A DNA stretch of 64,000 nucleotides from Io17-Chloro-G2 sp034420695 (GTDB taxonomy: Bacteria; Chloroflexota; Dehalococcoidia; Lucifugimonadales; UBA3495): NCBI GenBank assembly GCA_034420695.1, contig DAOULB010000054.1:1-64000 (forward strand), given 5' to 3'. Of the stretch, positions 25,125 to 33,186 are shown in pieces. Within the stretch, counting starts at the first letter, position 1. Each line of letters begins with the position of its first letter. Under the pieces are notes generated by a model that saw nothing but the letters and a program-made list of their open reading frames with translations, did no database searches and was not told the DNA's origin. Made by a program: the position numbers and the translations under genes.

Positions 25125-26024
25125 TTGCAAGTATTCCTCAGTTCTCCCAGGGGGTTCTGCGCCGGTGTGGTGCGGGCAGTGGAAGTGGTGGAGATTTGCT
25201 TGGAGCGCTTTGGCCCCCCGGTCTACGTGAAACACCAGATAGTGCACAATCCCTATGTGGTGGACGGGCTGGAACGCAAGGGAGCGATAACGGTAGAGAC
25301 AGTGGAAGAGGTACCTGAAGGGTCCTTGGTGGTCTTCTCCGCCCACGGCTCTCCTCCCGAGGACTACCAGAAGGCCGAGGAGCGAAACCTGCGGGTCATA
25401 GATGCCGTATGCCCGCTGGTGACCCGGGTCCACAATGAGGCCAAGAAGTACCACGGCATGGGAAAGAAGGTGCTGCTGGTTGGTCACCGGGGACATCAAG
25501 AGGTGCGGGGAACGATGGGGCAGGTGGAAATGACCCTCATCGACGACAACCCGGGCAGCGAACTGCCTCCTTGGAACCCCGAAGAGGAGGTGGCCGTCCT
25601 GACCCAGACGACCCTGTCGGTGGGAGACACTGCCAACGCAATCAATGCGATCACCAACAAGTTCTCCAAGGCGGTGGTGCGCAACGACATTTGCTACGCT
25701 ACCACCAACCGCCAGGAAGCGGTGACCAAGATGGCCGACCAAGTCGACTTGGTGCTGGTCATTGGGGCCCAGAACAGCTCCAACTGCAACCGTCTCCAGG
25801 AGGTGGCCGCGGCCCACGGCGTTCCGTCCCACCTGATCAACGGCCCGGAAGAGATTGATCCTGGCTGGCTGGAGGGCAAGGAAAAGGTTGGCATCACTTC
25901 CGGGGCATCCACTCCCGAGGTGTTGGTGGAAGCGGTGATAGAGGCCTTGGCCCCGGAGGAAGTGGTCCTATTAAACGGGGCCGAAGAGGACGTCACTTTC
26001 ACCCTGCCCAGGGAATTACGGTGA
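25125..26024 (+). CDS. ispH: 4-hydroxy-3-methylbut-2-enyl diphosphate reductase
   Basis: A 299-residue IspH, the last enzyme of the non-mevalonate isoprenoid pathway. The three cluster cysteines are in 'SSPRGFCAGVVRAVEVVE', 'VIDAVCPLVTRVHNEA' and 'VVRNDICYATTNRQEAV'; also seen are 'VVFSAHGSPPEDY' and 'VGITSGASTPEVLV'. The TTG start at 25125 has AGGAGG six bases before it and gives the normal N-terminus LQVFLSSPRG. Confidence 0.95.
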   Translation: MQVFLSSPRGFCAGVVRAVEVVEICLERFGPPVYVKHQIVHNPYVVDGLERKGAITVETVEEVPEGSLVVFSAHGSPPEDYQKAEERNLRVIDAVCPLVTRVHNEAKKYHGMGKKVLLVGHRGHQEVRGTMGQVEMTLIDDNPGSELPPWNPEEEVAVLTQTTLSVGDTANAINAITNKFSKAVVRNDICYATTNRQEAVTKMADQVDLVLVIGAQNSSNCNRLQEVAAAHGVPSHLINGPEEIDPGWLEGKEKVGITSGASTPEVLVEAVIEALAPEEVVLLNGAEEDVTFTLPRELR

Positions 26025-26113
26025 GATTTCTTGTATCCTTCCGGGGCTTGCGTCACCCCGTCGCATGCACTGCCGGCCCGGCCCGCTGACGGCCAGTCCG
26101 TTTCCGCAGGGCC

Positions 26114-26485
26114 ATGCTCTATACCGCCAGCTTCTACGCGCCCGGCGATTGGAGGGGGGAAGCCTTCCGGGTGTCCCGCGCCCATCCCAGGGGCAAGAAG
26201 ACCCAATGGGGAACCCTTCCTTTCCTCTATCCCACGCGACCCCTGTTAACTGCCTACAGGGCTGGCGAGGTGGACTTCGCCGGCTTGGCAATGGAATACC
26301 GGGAAGAGTTGGAACAGGGCTGGCAGCGGTCGCCGGAGTTCCAGAACTGGATGGAGGAAATCCCTCGGATGGGGGACTTTACCCTTCTGTGCTTCGAAAA
26401 AGCAGGTGAGCCGTGCCACCGCCGCATCCTGGCTCGGTGGCTGACGGAAAGGGTTCCGGCCCTCAGGGTGGGGGGAATCAGGTAG
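26114..26485 (+). CDS. DUF488 family protein
   Basis: A 123-residue protein with 'MLYTASFYAPGDWRGEAFRVSRAHPRG' at the N-terminus and the DUF488 signature 'DFTLLCFEKAGEPCHRRILARWLTER' at the C-terminus. This family of small, probably enzymatic proteins has no agreed function. Confidence 0.85.
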   Translation: MLYTASFYAPGDWRGEAFRVSRAHPRGKKTQWGTLPFLYPTRPLLTAYRAGEVDFAGLAMEYREELEQGWQRSPEFQNWMEEIPRMGDFTLLCFEKAGEPCHRRILARWLTERVPALRVGGIR

Positions 26486-26529
26486 GAACGGGAACCCAGG
26501 CAGCTCGGGCGCTTACTAGACCAAGGAAG

Positions 26530-27573
26530 TCAGGAAGTTAGCTCGGCCCGTGGAGGCCGTTCCATAAGCCTTGCAATGGCGTCCCTGGGGGATAGCCCGT
26601 CGAACAGGACTTGGTAGGTCGTCTCGGTGATGGGCAGCTCCACCCCCAATTCGGCCGCCATTACCAAGGCTGCATTGGTGGTGTTGACCCCCTCGGCCAC
26701 GTTGTCCATCGAGTCCCTTATTTCCGGCCAGGACTTCCCTTGGGCCAGTTGCTGCCCCACGCTGCGGTTCCGGCTCAGGGGGCTGGCGCAGGTGGCGGCC
26801 AAGTCTCCAAGCCCCGCCAACCCGGCGAATGTCCCTGCCTTGGCTCCCGCTGCCACTCCCAACCGGGTGATTTCGGCCAGCCCCCGGGTAATCAACGCCG
26901 CCTTGCCGTTGTCTCCCAAGGCCAACCCGTCAGCTATACCCGCACCCAGGGCAATGATGTTCTTCAGTGCCCCGGCCAGCTCGACTCCGATGACGTCATC
27001 GCTGGTGTAAACCCGGAAAACGCTGGACATGAGGGCGGCTTGGGCCCTTTCGGCGTGCTTCGCACTGCGGCCGGCCACCACGGTGGAAGCGGGCATCCCC
27101 TGGATAATCTCGTGGGCCAAATTGGGCCCGGACAGAGCGCATATTCCTTCCCGCAGACCCGGTGCCAGCTCCTCTTCCATCACTTGGCTCATCCGTTTCC
27201 CTGCGGGCAATTCCAGCCCCTTGGAAATACTCAGGACGGTGCTGCTCCCGGAAATTGCCCCGGCCACCCGCCGCATATTCTCCCGGAACCGGTGGGAGGG
27301 AACCGCAATGATTACTAGGCTGGCTCCTGGGACCAGTTGCTCAACTTCACTGGCAACCGTCAATGAGGGGGGCAGGGCAACGCCCGGCAGAAACCGGCGG
27401 TGCTCCCGGTGGGCATTCAACTCGGCGGCCTCGGACTCGTCCCGCACCAAGATACTTACCGGAGCGTTGTTCCGGGCCAACTGTATCGCCAGAGTGGTGC
27501 CCCAAGTGGTGGCGCCGACCACGACGATGGAGCCGTTGCCGGACGTCCGGGCGCTGGAATGGGATTCAGTCAA
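26530..27573 (-). CDS. gpsA: NAD(P)-dependent glycerol-3-phosphate dehydrogenase
   Basis: A 347-residue enzyme making sn-glycerol 3-phosphate for phospholipid synthesis. It has the Rossmann loop 'VVVGATTWGTTLAIQLARN' (family usually GAGxWGTxLA), 'VSILVRDES', 'STVLSISKGLE', 'LSGPNLAHEI', 'GVELAGALKNIIALGAGIADGL' with the catalytic Lys, and 'GLAGLGDLAATCASPLSRNRSVGQQLA'. A 17-residue Ser/Thr-rich N-terminal extension precedes the fold. It lies downstream of der and plsY, so acyl-phosphate and glycerol-phosphate branches are adjacent. Confidence 0.95.
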   Translation of the reverse strand: MTESHSSARTSGNGSIVVVGATTWGTTLAIQLARNNAPVSILVRDESEAAELNAHREHRRFLPGVALPPSLTVASEVEQLVPGASLVIIAVPSHRFRENMRRVAGAISGSSTVLSISKGLELPAGKRMSQVMEEELAPGLREGICALSGPNLAHEIIQGMPASTVVAGRSAKHAERAQAALMSSVFRVYTSDDVIGVELAGALKNIIALGAGIADGLALGDNGKAALITRGLAEITRLGVAAGAKAGTFAGLAGLGDLAATCASPLSRNRSVGQQLAQGKSWPEIRDSMDNVAEGVNTTNAALVMAAELGVELPITETTYQVLFDGLSPRDAIARLMERPPRAELTS

Positions 27574-27705
27574 CTGAAGACTCGATCAGCGGAGGATGGA
27601 GCCAAGACAAGCTCCGGGATTTCCCCTATTTCCGGGGCCGTCCGGAGCTATGCGCGGGGGTATTGTACAGCAGAGGACCGGCTTCCAGAAAAATGCAGAG
27701 GCGGC

Positions 27706-28425
27706 CTAAGGCACCCGCTCGCTGGAGCTGCCCAGGCGCCGCTCGTTCCCTTCCCGAATTCTCTGGATGTTGTCCCGGTGCTGCCAGATGATTACGGCTC
27801 CGCCAATGGCCCCGTACAGGATGTAACTAGTGGAATACCATCCGGCCAAGGCCAAGCCCAGCAGGGCAGTGCAGCCGAAGACGACTCCGACAATGGAACC
27901 CAGGGATATGTACCGGCTGAGCCAGGTAGTCATCAGGAATGCGGCAGTAGCGACGGCAGCCGCCGGCGGGATCATGACTGACATTCCACCCAATCCGGTC
28001 AGGATGCCTCTGCCCCCCTTGAATTGCAGGAACACGGGCCAGTTGTGGCCCACCAGCGCCATCAGGCCTGCCGCGGCCTCGGCTGCTGCGGAATCGATCA
28101 GCACGCGGGCCAGCAGTACCGCCAAGGCCCCCTTGGCGGTGTCCAGCACCAAGGTAACCACGGCCAGCTTGCTGCCCCCGGTGCGCAGCACGTTGGACAT
28201 ACCGGTCCGTCCGCTGCCGTAGTCCCGCACATCCACCCCGGAGCGGGCTTGGAGTAGAAGGTAGCCCACCGGCACCGAGCCCAGCAGGTAGGAGAGGGCC
28301 AGCACCACCAAGTACTGCAGCGAAAGGGGCTGGCCGGACATGGTGAGGTAGGCGACTACCACTGCTGCGCCGAGCACCGGCAGCAGGGCAACAATTACTA
28401 GCGGTGGGAATATCAGGCGGTTCAT
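27706..28425 (-). CDS. plsY: Acyl-phosphate glycerol-3-phosphate acyltransferase
   Basis: A 239-residue integral membrane enzyme acylating glycerol 3-phosphate with acyl phosphate. Motifs are 'SYLLGSVPVGYLL', 'DYGSGRTGMSNVLRTGG' (family: GSGNxGAtNv), 'GHNWPVFLQFKGGRGILTGLGG' and 'SLGSIVG'. It has an extra N-terminal hydrophobic helix compared with the usual 190-210 residues. Its ATG overlaps the der stop by four bases. The next gene, gpsA, supplies its substrate. Confidence 0.95.
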   Translation of the reverse strand: MNRLIFPPLVIVALLPVLGAAVVVAYLTMSGQPLSLQYLVVLALSYLLGSVPVGYLLLQARSGVDVRDYGSGRTGMSNVLRTGGSKLAVVTLVLDTAKGALAVLLARVLIDSAAAEAAAGLMALVGHNWPVFLQFKGGRGILTGLGGMSVMIPPAAAVATAAFLMTTWLSRYISLGSIVGVVFGCTALLGLALAGWYSTSYILYGAIGGAVIIWQHRDNIQRIREGNERRLGSSSERVP

Positions 28426-29867
28426 CGGGCTTGGAACACCAGCTTCAGATGAGTATGGTCGAACTCGAACCGGTCACGCAGCCTGTTTTCCAAGTATCTC
28501 CGGTAGGAGAAGTGCACCAAGTCCGGGTTATCCACGGTGAACAGAAAGGTGGGCGGGTTCACGCCGGCCTGCTCCAGCCGGTAGAAGCGCACCCTTTTGC
28601 CCCGGCTACCCTTCACGTTGGGAGGGGTGTGAGCTGCCAGCGCCGACGCCAGTTCGTACTGGAGTTCCCGCTGCGGCACCTTGCGGCGGCGCTCCTGGGA
28701 CAGGCGGAGCGCTCCTTGCATGAGCTCGGTGATTCCGTGCCCGAGCAACGCGGAGGTGAAGAAAATGGGCACGTAGGGCATGAAGTGGAAGCGCTTCCTG
28801 GCGCTTTCGGCAGCCCGTTCCATGGCCCGGCGGCTGCCGTCGGGGTCCAAGTCCCACTTGTTCACTACCACTATCAGCCCCCGACACAATTCCCAGGCCA
28901 GCCCGGCAATGTGGGCGTCTTGGGCCGTGGCCTCCTCGGTGGCGTCGGTTACCAGCAGGGCAATGTCGGCCCGGTTTACGGCATTCACCGCCCGGATGAC
29001 GCTGTACTTTTCGATGCCGCGCTGCACTTTGCCCGGGCGCCGGATGCCGGCGGTGTCGATGATTACCATCTCCCGGCCCCGGAAGGTGAAGACGGTGTCC
29101 AAGGCGTCCCGGGTTGTACCGGCGGTGTCGCTGACTATGGAACGGTCTTGACCCAGGATGCTGTTGACAAGTTGGGATTTTCCGGCGTTGGTGCGTCCCA
29201 CTATGGCCAAGTTTACCGGTTGCTGGGCAAGGCCCTCCGGTTCCTCCGGGCCGGCCCCGTCTTCCTCCCGGTTCTCGTCTGGTGCTGGCTGGGGTCCGGG
29301 CCAAGGCAGGTGGGCTGCTACTTGGTCCATCAGGTCGTGGACGCCGTGGTTGTGAAAGGCGCTGATGAGGACCGGTTCAGTCACTCCCAAGGAGTAAAAC
29401 TCCGGGCCGGTCAGTCCCTTGGCGTCGTTGTCCACCTTGTTGACCGCCAAAACCACCGGCTTGTCGGTGCGGCGCAGTTGGTCGGCAAGGAACTGGTCGG
29501 TGGGAGTAACCCCGTCGTTGATGTCTGCCAGGAATATGATGATGTCGGCGTCGGCCATTGCCATGTTTGCTTGTTCCCGGACCTGCTGTTCCATGCGGCC
29601 TTCCGGGTTGGGCTCCAGTCCTCCGGTGTCCACCAGGATGAAGCGCCGTCCCTCCCAATGGGCTTCGGCCATCAGCCGGTCCCGGGTGGTGCCGGCCACC
29701 TCCGACACTATGGCTTGGCGGCGGCCCATTATCCGGTTGAACAGGGAGGACTTGCCGACGTTGGGCCGCCCGATGATGGCTACCACCGGAGGGGGAGCGC
29801 TTCCGGGCGGGCTCCAAGCTGCTTGGCCGATGCCTGTAGGTATGTCGATTTCTGTCCTGTTCTGCAT
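28422..29867 (-). CDS. der: Ribosome biogenesis GTPase Der
   Basis: A 481-residue double GTPase required for 50S assembly. The first G domain has GRPNVGKSSLFNRIMG, DTGG and NKVD; the second has GRTNAGKSQLVNSILG (usually GRPNVGKS), DTAG and NKWD, followed by a KH-like C-terminus ending 'FEFDHTHLKLVFQAR'. Proline of the second P-loop is replaced by Thr and Val by Ala, a mild change. Translationally coupled with plsY. Confidence 0.96.
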   Translation of the reverse strand: MQNRTEIDIPTGIGQAAWSPPGSAPPPVVAIIGRPNVGKSSLFNRIMGRRQAIVSEVAGTTRDRLMAEAHWEGRRFILVDTGGLEPNPEGRMEQQVREQANMAMADADIIIFLADINDGVTPTDQFLADQLRRTDKPVVLAVNKVDNDAKGLTGPEFYSLGVTEPVLISAFHNHGVHDLMDQVAAHLPWPGPQPAPDENREEDGAGPEEPEGLAQQPVNLAIVGRTNAGKSQLVNSILGQDRSIVSDTAGTTRDALDTVFTFRGREMVIIDTAGIRRPGKVQRGIEKYSVIRAVNAVNRADIALLVTDATEEATAQDAHIAGLAWELCRGLIVVVNKWDLDPDGSRRAMERAAESARKRFHFMPYVPIFFTSALLGHGITELMQGALRLSQERRRKVPQRELQYELASALAAHTPPNVKGSRGKRVRFYRLEQAGVNPPTFLFTVDNPDLVHFSYRRYLENRLRDRFEFDHTHLKLVFQAR

Positions 29868-29924
29868 TTCAACGAGGGGGCGGTCTGTATTCCAGCAGCC
29901 GCAGCCGGTCTTTTAGGTTACGGT

Positions 29925-30860
29925 CTAGCTCGACAGCAGGAGTTCAAGGACGGCCTTCTGGCCGTGCAGCCGGTTGTTGGCCTGCTGGTAGGCCACCGAC
30001 TGCGGGTGTTCCAGCATTCCTGGCGGCACTTCTTCCCCGTAGTGGGCCGGCATGTCGTGCATGAAGATGGCCCCGGCTTTTGCCTTGGAGAGCAGTTCCG
30101 GGTCCACGGTGAATCCTTGGAAATCACGTCTGCGGGCTTCCGACTCAGCTTCCTGGCCCATGCTGGTCCAAGCGTCGGTATAGACCACGTCGGCCCCGGC
30201 CACGGCGGCCACCGGGTCGCCGAGGTCTTCCACAGTTGCTGCTCCAACACCGTTGTCGGCGGCCAAGCGGCGCGCCAAGTCCAGCGTCTCTTGTTCCAAG
30301 TGGTACTTCCGGTCGCTTGGCGGGGAAGCGATGGCGAAATTCATTCCCAGGGGCGGCAGTCCCAAGCACAGGCTGCGGGCCACGTTGTTGCCGTCCCCAA
30401 TGTAGCTCAGCTTCAACCCCTTCAAGCCGCCCTTGCATTCTTGAATCGTCAGCAGGTCGGCCACGGTCTGGCAGGGATGCTCCACGTCGGAAAGGGCGTT
30501 GATGACCGGGACCGACGAATACCTGGCGAACTCCAGCAGGTCTTCGTGGCGGTTGACCCTGGCTATGATGCAGTCAACGAAGCCGGACAGCACCCGGGCC
30601 ACGTCGGAAATGGGCTCCCTGACGCCCAGGCCTACCTCTTGCTCCGACATGTAGATGGAGTTGCCGCCCAGTTGGTTGATGCCAACCTCGAAACTGACCC
30701 GGGTCCGCAACGACGGCTTCTGGAACAGGAGGGCGATGTTCTTTCCTGCCAGCGGCTGGCATTGTTCTCCGGCCTTCATCTGCCGGGCCCGCTGCAGCAT
30801 ACCCCGCATTTCCGCGGCGCTGCAGTCGGTGATGGAAATGAAATGTCTCAAGTCTGCCAT
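29925..30860 (-). CDS. argF: Ornithine carbamoyltransferase-like protein with an altered HCLP motif
   Basis: A 311-residue carbamoyltransferase. It has 'FQKPSLRTRVSFEVGINQLGG' (carbamoyl-phosphate loop, S-x-RTR), 'RYSSVPVINALSDVEHPCQTVADLLTI' (HPxQ), 'KLSYIGDGNNVARSL', 'YTDAWTSMGQEAE' (SMG) and a C-terminal 'FMHDMPAHYGEEV'. In ornithine carbamoyltransferases the last motif is HCLP, whose Cys binds ornithine; here it is HDMP. Substrate may therefore differ or the enzyme may be a variant. The start at 30860 gives the family N-terminus 'ADLRHFISI'; an in-frame upstream start at 30911 is less likely. Confidence 0.88.
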   Translation of the reverse strand: MADLRHFISITDCSAAEMRGMLQRARQMKAGEQCQPLAGKNIALLFQKPSLRTRVSFEVGINQLGGNSIYMSEQEVGLGVREPISDVARVLSGFVDCIIARVNRHEDLLEFARYSSVPVINALSDVEHPCQTVADLLTIQECKGGLKGLKLSYIGDGNNVARSLCLGLPPLGMNFAIASPPSDRKYHLEQETLDLARRLAADNGVGAATVEDLGDPVAAVAGADVVYTDAWTSMGQEAESEARRRDFQGFTVDPELLSKAKAGAIFMHDMPAHYGEEVPPGMLEHPQSVAYQQANNRLHGQKAVLELLLSS

Positions 30861-31143
30861 TTGATCCCCGTTTCCGCGTGAAGAATCATAGACCATGAGT
30901 ATCCCCCGCACAAGTTGAAGGGCGGGAAGGCGGACCCGCAGCTTGAACTACTTGGCCTCTGGTTGGGACCCGCCCTCTGGGCCAGTCTGCGGAGCCTCGC
31001 ATCGGTGATTTACGTCAGGTGAAGTGGCTCCCCGCTGGCTTGGGAAACGCCAGAATCCCCCGCGATAGCTGCCATCTGATATCATGCCTGACATAGCGCC
31101 GTCCCAGCGGTGGGAGGAACACAGGCGCGTGAGGGAGATTTAC

Positions 31144-31506
31144 ATGGCGAGTCCAACCATCCAGCCGGGTCTGAAGGGCGAAAGGCAGACCGTGGTCAGC
31201 GAGCAAAACATTGCGCCCCACGTCAGGAAGTTCAGCACGCCATCCATGATAAGGCTTATGGAAGGCGCGGCCACGGCGGCGGTGCAGCCCCATTTGCCCG
31301 AAGGCCACGTTTCGGTGGGGTTCGAAGTCAACATAAGGCACGTTGCCCCTGCGGATATCGGGGCGACCGTCATCGCTTACGCCGAGTTGCTGGAGGTGGA
31401 CCGCAACCACTTGGCCTTCCGGGTGGAGGCTTACGACGGCGGACGGGGTGGCAAGAAGATAGGAGAGGGCACCCACCGCCGCACCATTATCCCCTTGAAC
31501 CGCTAG
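31144..31506 (+). CDS. Hotdog-fold thioesterase
   Basis: A 120-residue protein with GAGGGAGA before the ATG. 'VSEQNIAPHVRKFSTPSMIRLMEGAATAAVQPHLPEGHVSVGFEVNIRHVAPADIGATVIAYAELLEVD' is the pattern of small hotdog thioesterases related to the fluoroacetyl-CoA thioesterase FlK. It probably cleaves an acyl-CoA. No operon partner is evident. Confidence 0.86.
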   Translation: MASPTIQPGLKGERQTVVSEQNIAPHVRKFSTPSMIRLMEGAATAAVQPHLPEGHVSVGFEVNIRHVAPADIGATVIAYAELLEVDRNHLAFRVEAYDGGRGGKKIGEGTHRRTIIPLNR

Positions 31507-31548
31507 TAAAGGTCCATAGTAGAGGAAGATCTTTGGAATGAGTGACAA

Positions 31549-31615
31549 GGGCAACCACAAGGGACGCCCCTACGGAAATGTCCAACATTGGTAGAGGCAA
31601 CCCTTGTGGTTGCCC
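31549..31615. repeat. 67-bp inverted-repeat element
   Basis: Two 25-bp arms (31549-31573 and 31591-31615) match at 22 of 25 positions; the outer 15 are perfect. A 17-bp loop separates them. The arms contain GCCCCTAC / GTAGRGGC, also found in the palindromes at 40545 and 41238. This is REP/MITE-like by structure; no transposase is present. It lies between a thioesterase gene and the pentapeptide-repeat/TIR-like gene. Confidence 0.7.
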
Positions 31616-31779
31616 GCTGCCACATCAATACAAAGCTGATGGACCTCCATTCGGTCTTCCTGGAGTCTCCCGGGCGCCTGCGGAGACTGGCAGACCAATC
31701 GTCCCGGCCGGGGGCTTGTGCTAAAATCGGCCTTGGACCCGTTTGGGTACACCATCGTCTTATTGCATGGAGCAGCGCC

Positions 31780-33048
31780 ATGGCCAATATGGAGCACGTT
31801 CAAATAGCCAGGAAGGGCCGGAACGCCGTGGCCCAGTGGCGGGAAGAGCATCCGGGAGAGACCCTGGACCTGAATGCAGCTTACATGAGCCACACCCGAA
31901 TGCCCCAAGTGGACCTGCACGGGGCGGACCTGCGGGACTCGGACTTGATGGGAGCCATGCTGCAGCGGGCCAACCTGTCCGGGTCTCACCTCAATCCATC
32001 GCACCTCTACCGGGCTAACCTCATCGAGGCGGACCTGAGCCGGGCCCTGATGAACGGGGCCAACCTGCGGGGCGCCAACCTCACCGGTGCGGACCTGACC
32101 GGGGCCGACTTGGATCGGGCGGTCCTCTCCGACGCCAAGCTGAACGGGGCCAACCTCACCGGGGCGAACCTGTCCCGGGTGAACTTGGTTGGAGCCGACC
32201 TCACCGGCGCCAATCTTGCCAACGCCAATCTTAACGGGGCCGACTTGGTGCGGACCAATCTCACCAGCGCGAAACTCAACGGGGCCGACCTGTACGAGTC
32301 GGTTATGAACAACGCTACCCTGCACGGCACCGACTTCGGCGGCTCGATTGTGGGCTACACGGCCTTCCAGAACTGCGACCTGAGCTCCGCCTCAGGCTTG
32401 GACCAAGTACGCCACGACGCCCCCAGCACCATCGGCATCGATACCCTATGCCGCTCCGGGGGCAATATTTTGGCCGATTTCCTGCGGGAAGCTGGGGTGC
32501 CAGAGTCAGTCTGCGCTTTCCAGGACTCCCTCAAGCAGGACGGCCCCCTGTCCGGTGACTGTTTCATTTCCTGCTCCACCGCCGATGTTGGTTACGCCCG
32601 CAAGCTGCAGGTAGCCCTGCGGGAATTGGGCGTTCGCAGTTGGCTGTTCCCCGAGGATGCCCGGGGCTACGCCTTGGTCGAGCGTCACAGCACCTCGGAC
32701 CAGGAGGAGGTAGAGCGCTGGGTGAGGTCCTACGACAAGCTCATGGTGGTCTTCACCGAGCAGGCGCTGGACAGCGAGACCATCAGGAATGACATCACCC
32801 AAGCCCAGGAGCAGCAACAGTCCACCGACAAGTGGTGCTTCTTTCCGGTGGCCCCCAACACCTCCATCGGCCAGAGCCGGAACCGGCTGGCACGGGCTCT
32901 CAACAGTGGGCACGTCGTTTTCACCCTGCCCGAAGGGACTGAGGACACCGGGGATTACAGGGCAGAGCTGGAACGCTTGGCGCGGGCCCTGAGAGGCGAC
33001 GACCCGGCCTCCTCCGGCGTTCCCAAGTACGACATTTCCCAGCTCTGA
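31780..33048 (+). CDS. Pentapeptide-repeat protein with C-terminal TIR-like domain
   Basis: A 422-residue protein; the ATG has GGAG seven bases upstream. After a short 'IARKGRNAVAQWREEHP' region it has a long pentapeptide-repeat right-handed helix at about residues 43-205, with A(D/N)LxG units. A linker carries 'GLDQVRHDAPSTIGIDTL'. The C-terminal part (about 258-345) begins GDCFISCSTADVGYARKLQVAL and RELGVRSWLFPEDARGY, the box-1 and box-2-like segments of TIR/SEFIR domains. The canonical NADase Glu helix is diverged or absent, so NAD cleavage is uncertain. Such TIR-pentapeptide proteins are known in cyanobacteria and Chloroflexota, usually of unknown role; defence or signalling is inference. 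Confidence 0.85.
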   Translation: MANMEHVQIARKGRNAVAQWREEHPGETLDLNAAYMSHTRMPQVDLHGADLRDSDLMGAMLQRANLSGSHLNPSHLYRANLIEADLSRALMNGANLRGANLTGADLTGADLDRAVLSDAKLNGANLTGANLSRVNLVGADLTGANLANANLNGADLVRTNLTSAKLNGADLYESVMNNATLHGTDFGGSIVGYTAFQNCDLSSASGLDQVRHDAPSTIGIDTLCRSGGNILADFLREAGVPESVCAFQDSLKQDGPLSGDCFISCSTADVGYARKLQVALRELGVRSWLFPEDARGYALVERHSTSDQEEVERWVRSYDKLMVVFTEQALDSETIRNDITQAQEQQQSTDKWCFFPVAPNTSIGQSRNRLARALNSGHVVFTLPEGTEDTGDYRAELERLARALRGDDPASSGVPKYDISQL

Positions 33049-33128
33049 TTCCTCGCACAACAGTCCCGGGCATTTGGACAATGCCAATGAAAGCGCCTCC
33101 CCAAGCACGGGACCAAGGGACAAAGAAA

Positions 33129-33156
33129 GAGGCCCCTCCGAATTCGGAGGGGCCTC
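33129..33156. terminator. Bidirectional terminator between convergent genes
   Basis: GAGGCCCCTCCGAA is followed by its exact complement, a 28-bp perfect palindrome. The flanking A-rich/T-rich bases suit termination of the minus-strand dehalogenase-like gene and probably also the plus-strand pentapeptide gene. Confidence 0.8.
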
Positions 33157-33186
33157 GTCTTGTGAGTCCGGTTCGAGGTGGGACTT

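Noticed and set aside
28404..30881. 825-codon open frame opposite der and argF
   Set aside because: It is a shadow of high-GC codon use on the other strand; no domain, and both opposing genes are certain.
31560..31620. Riboswitch or terminator at the 67-bp inverted repeat
   Set aside because: The arms are long and imperfect, there is no T-tract, and the shared core with other palindromes supports a dispersed repeat.
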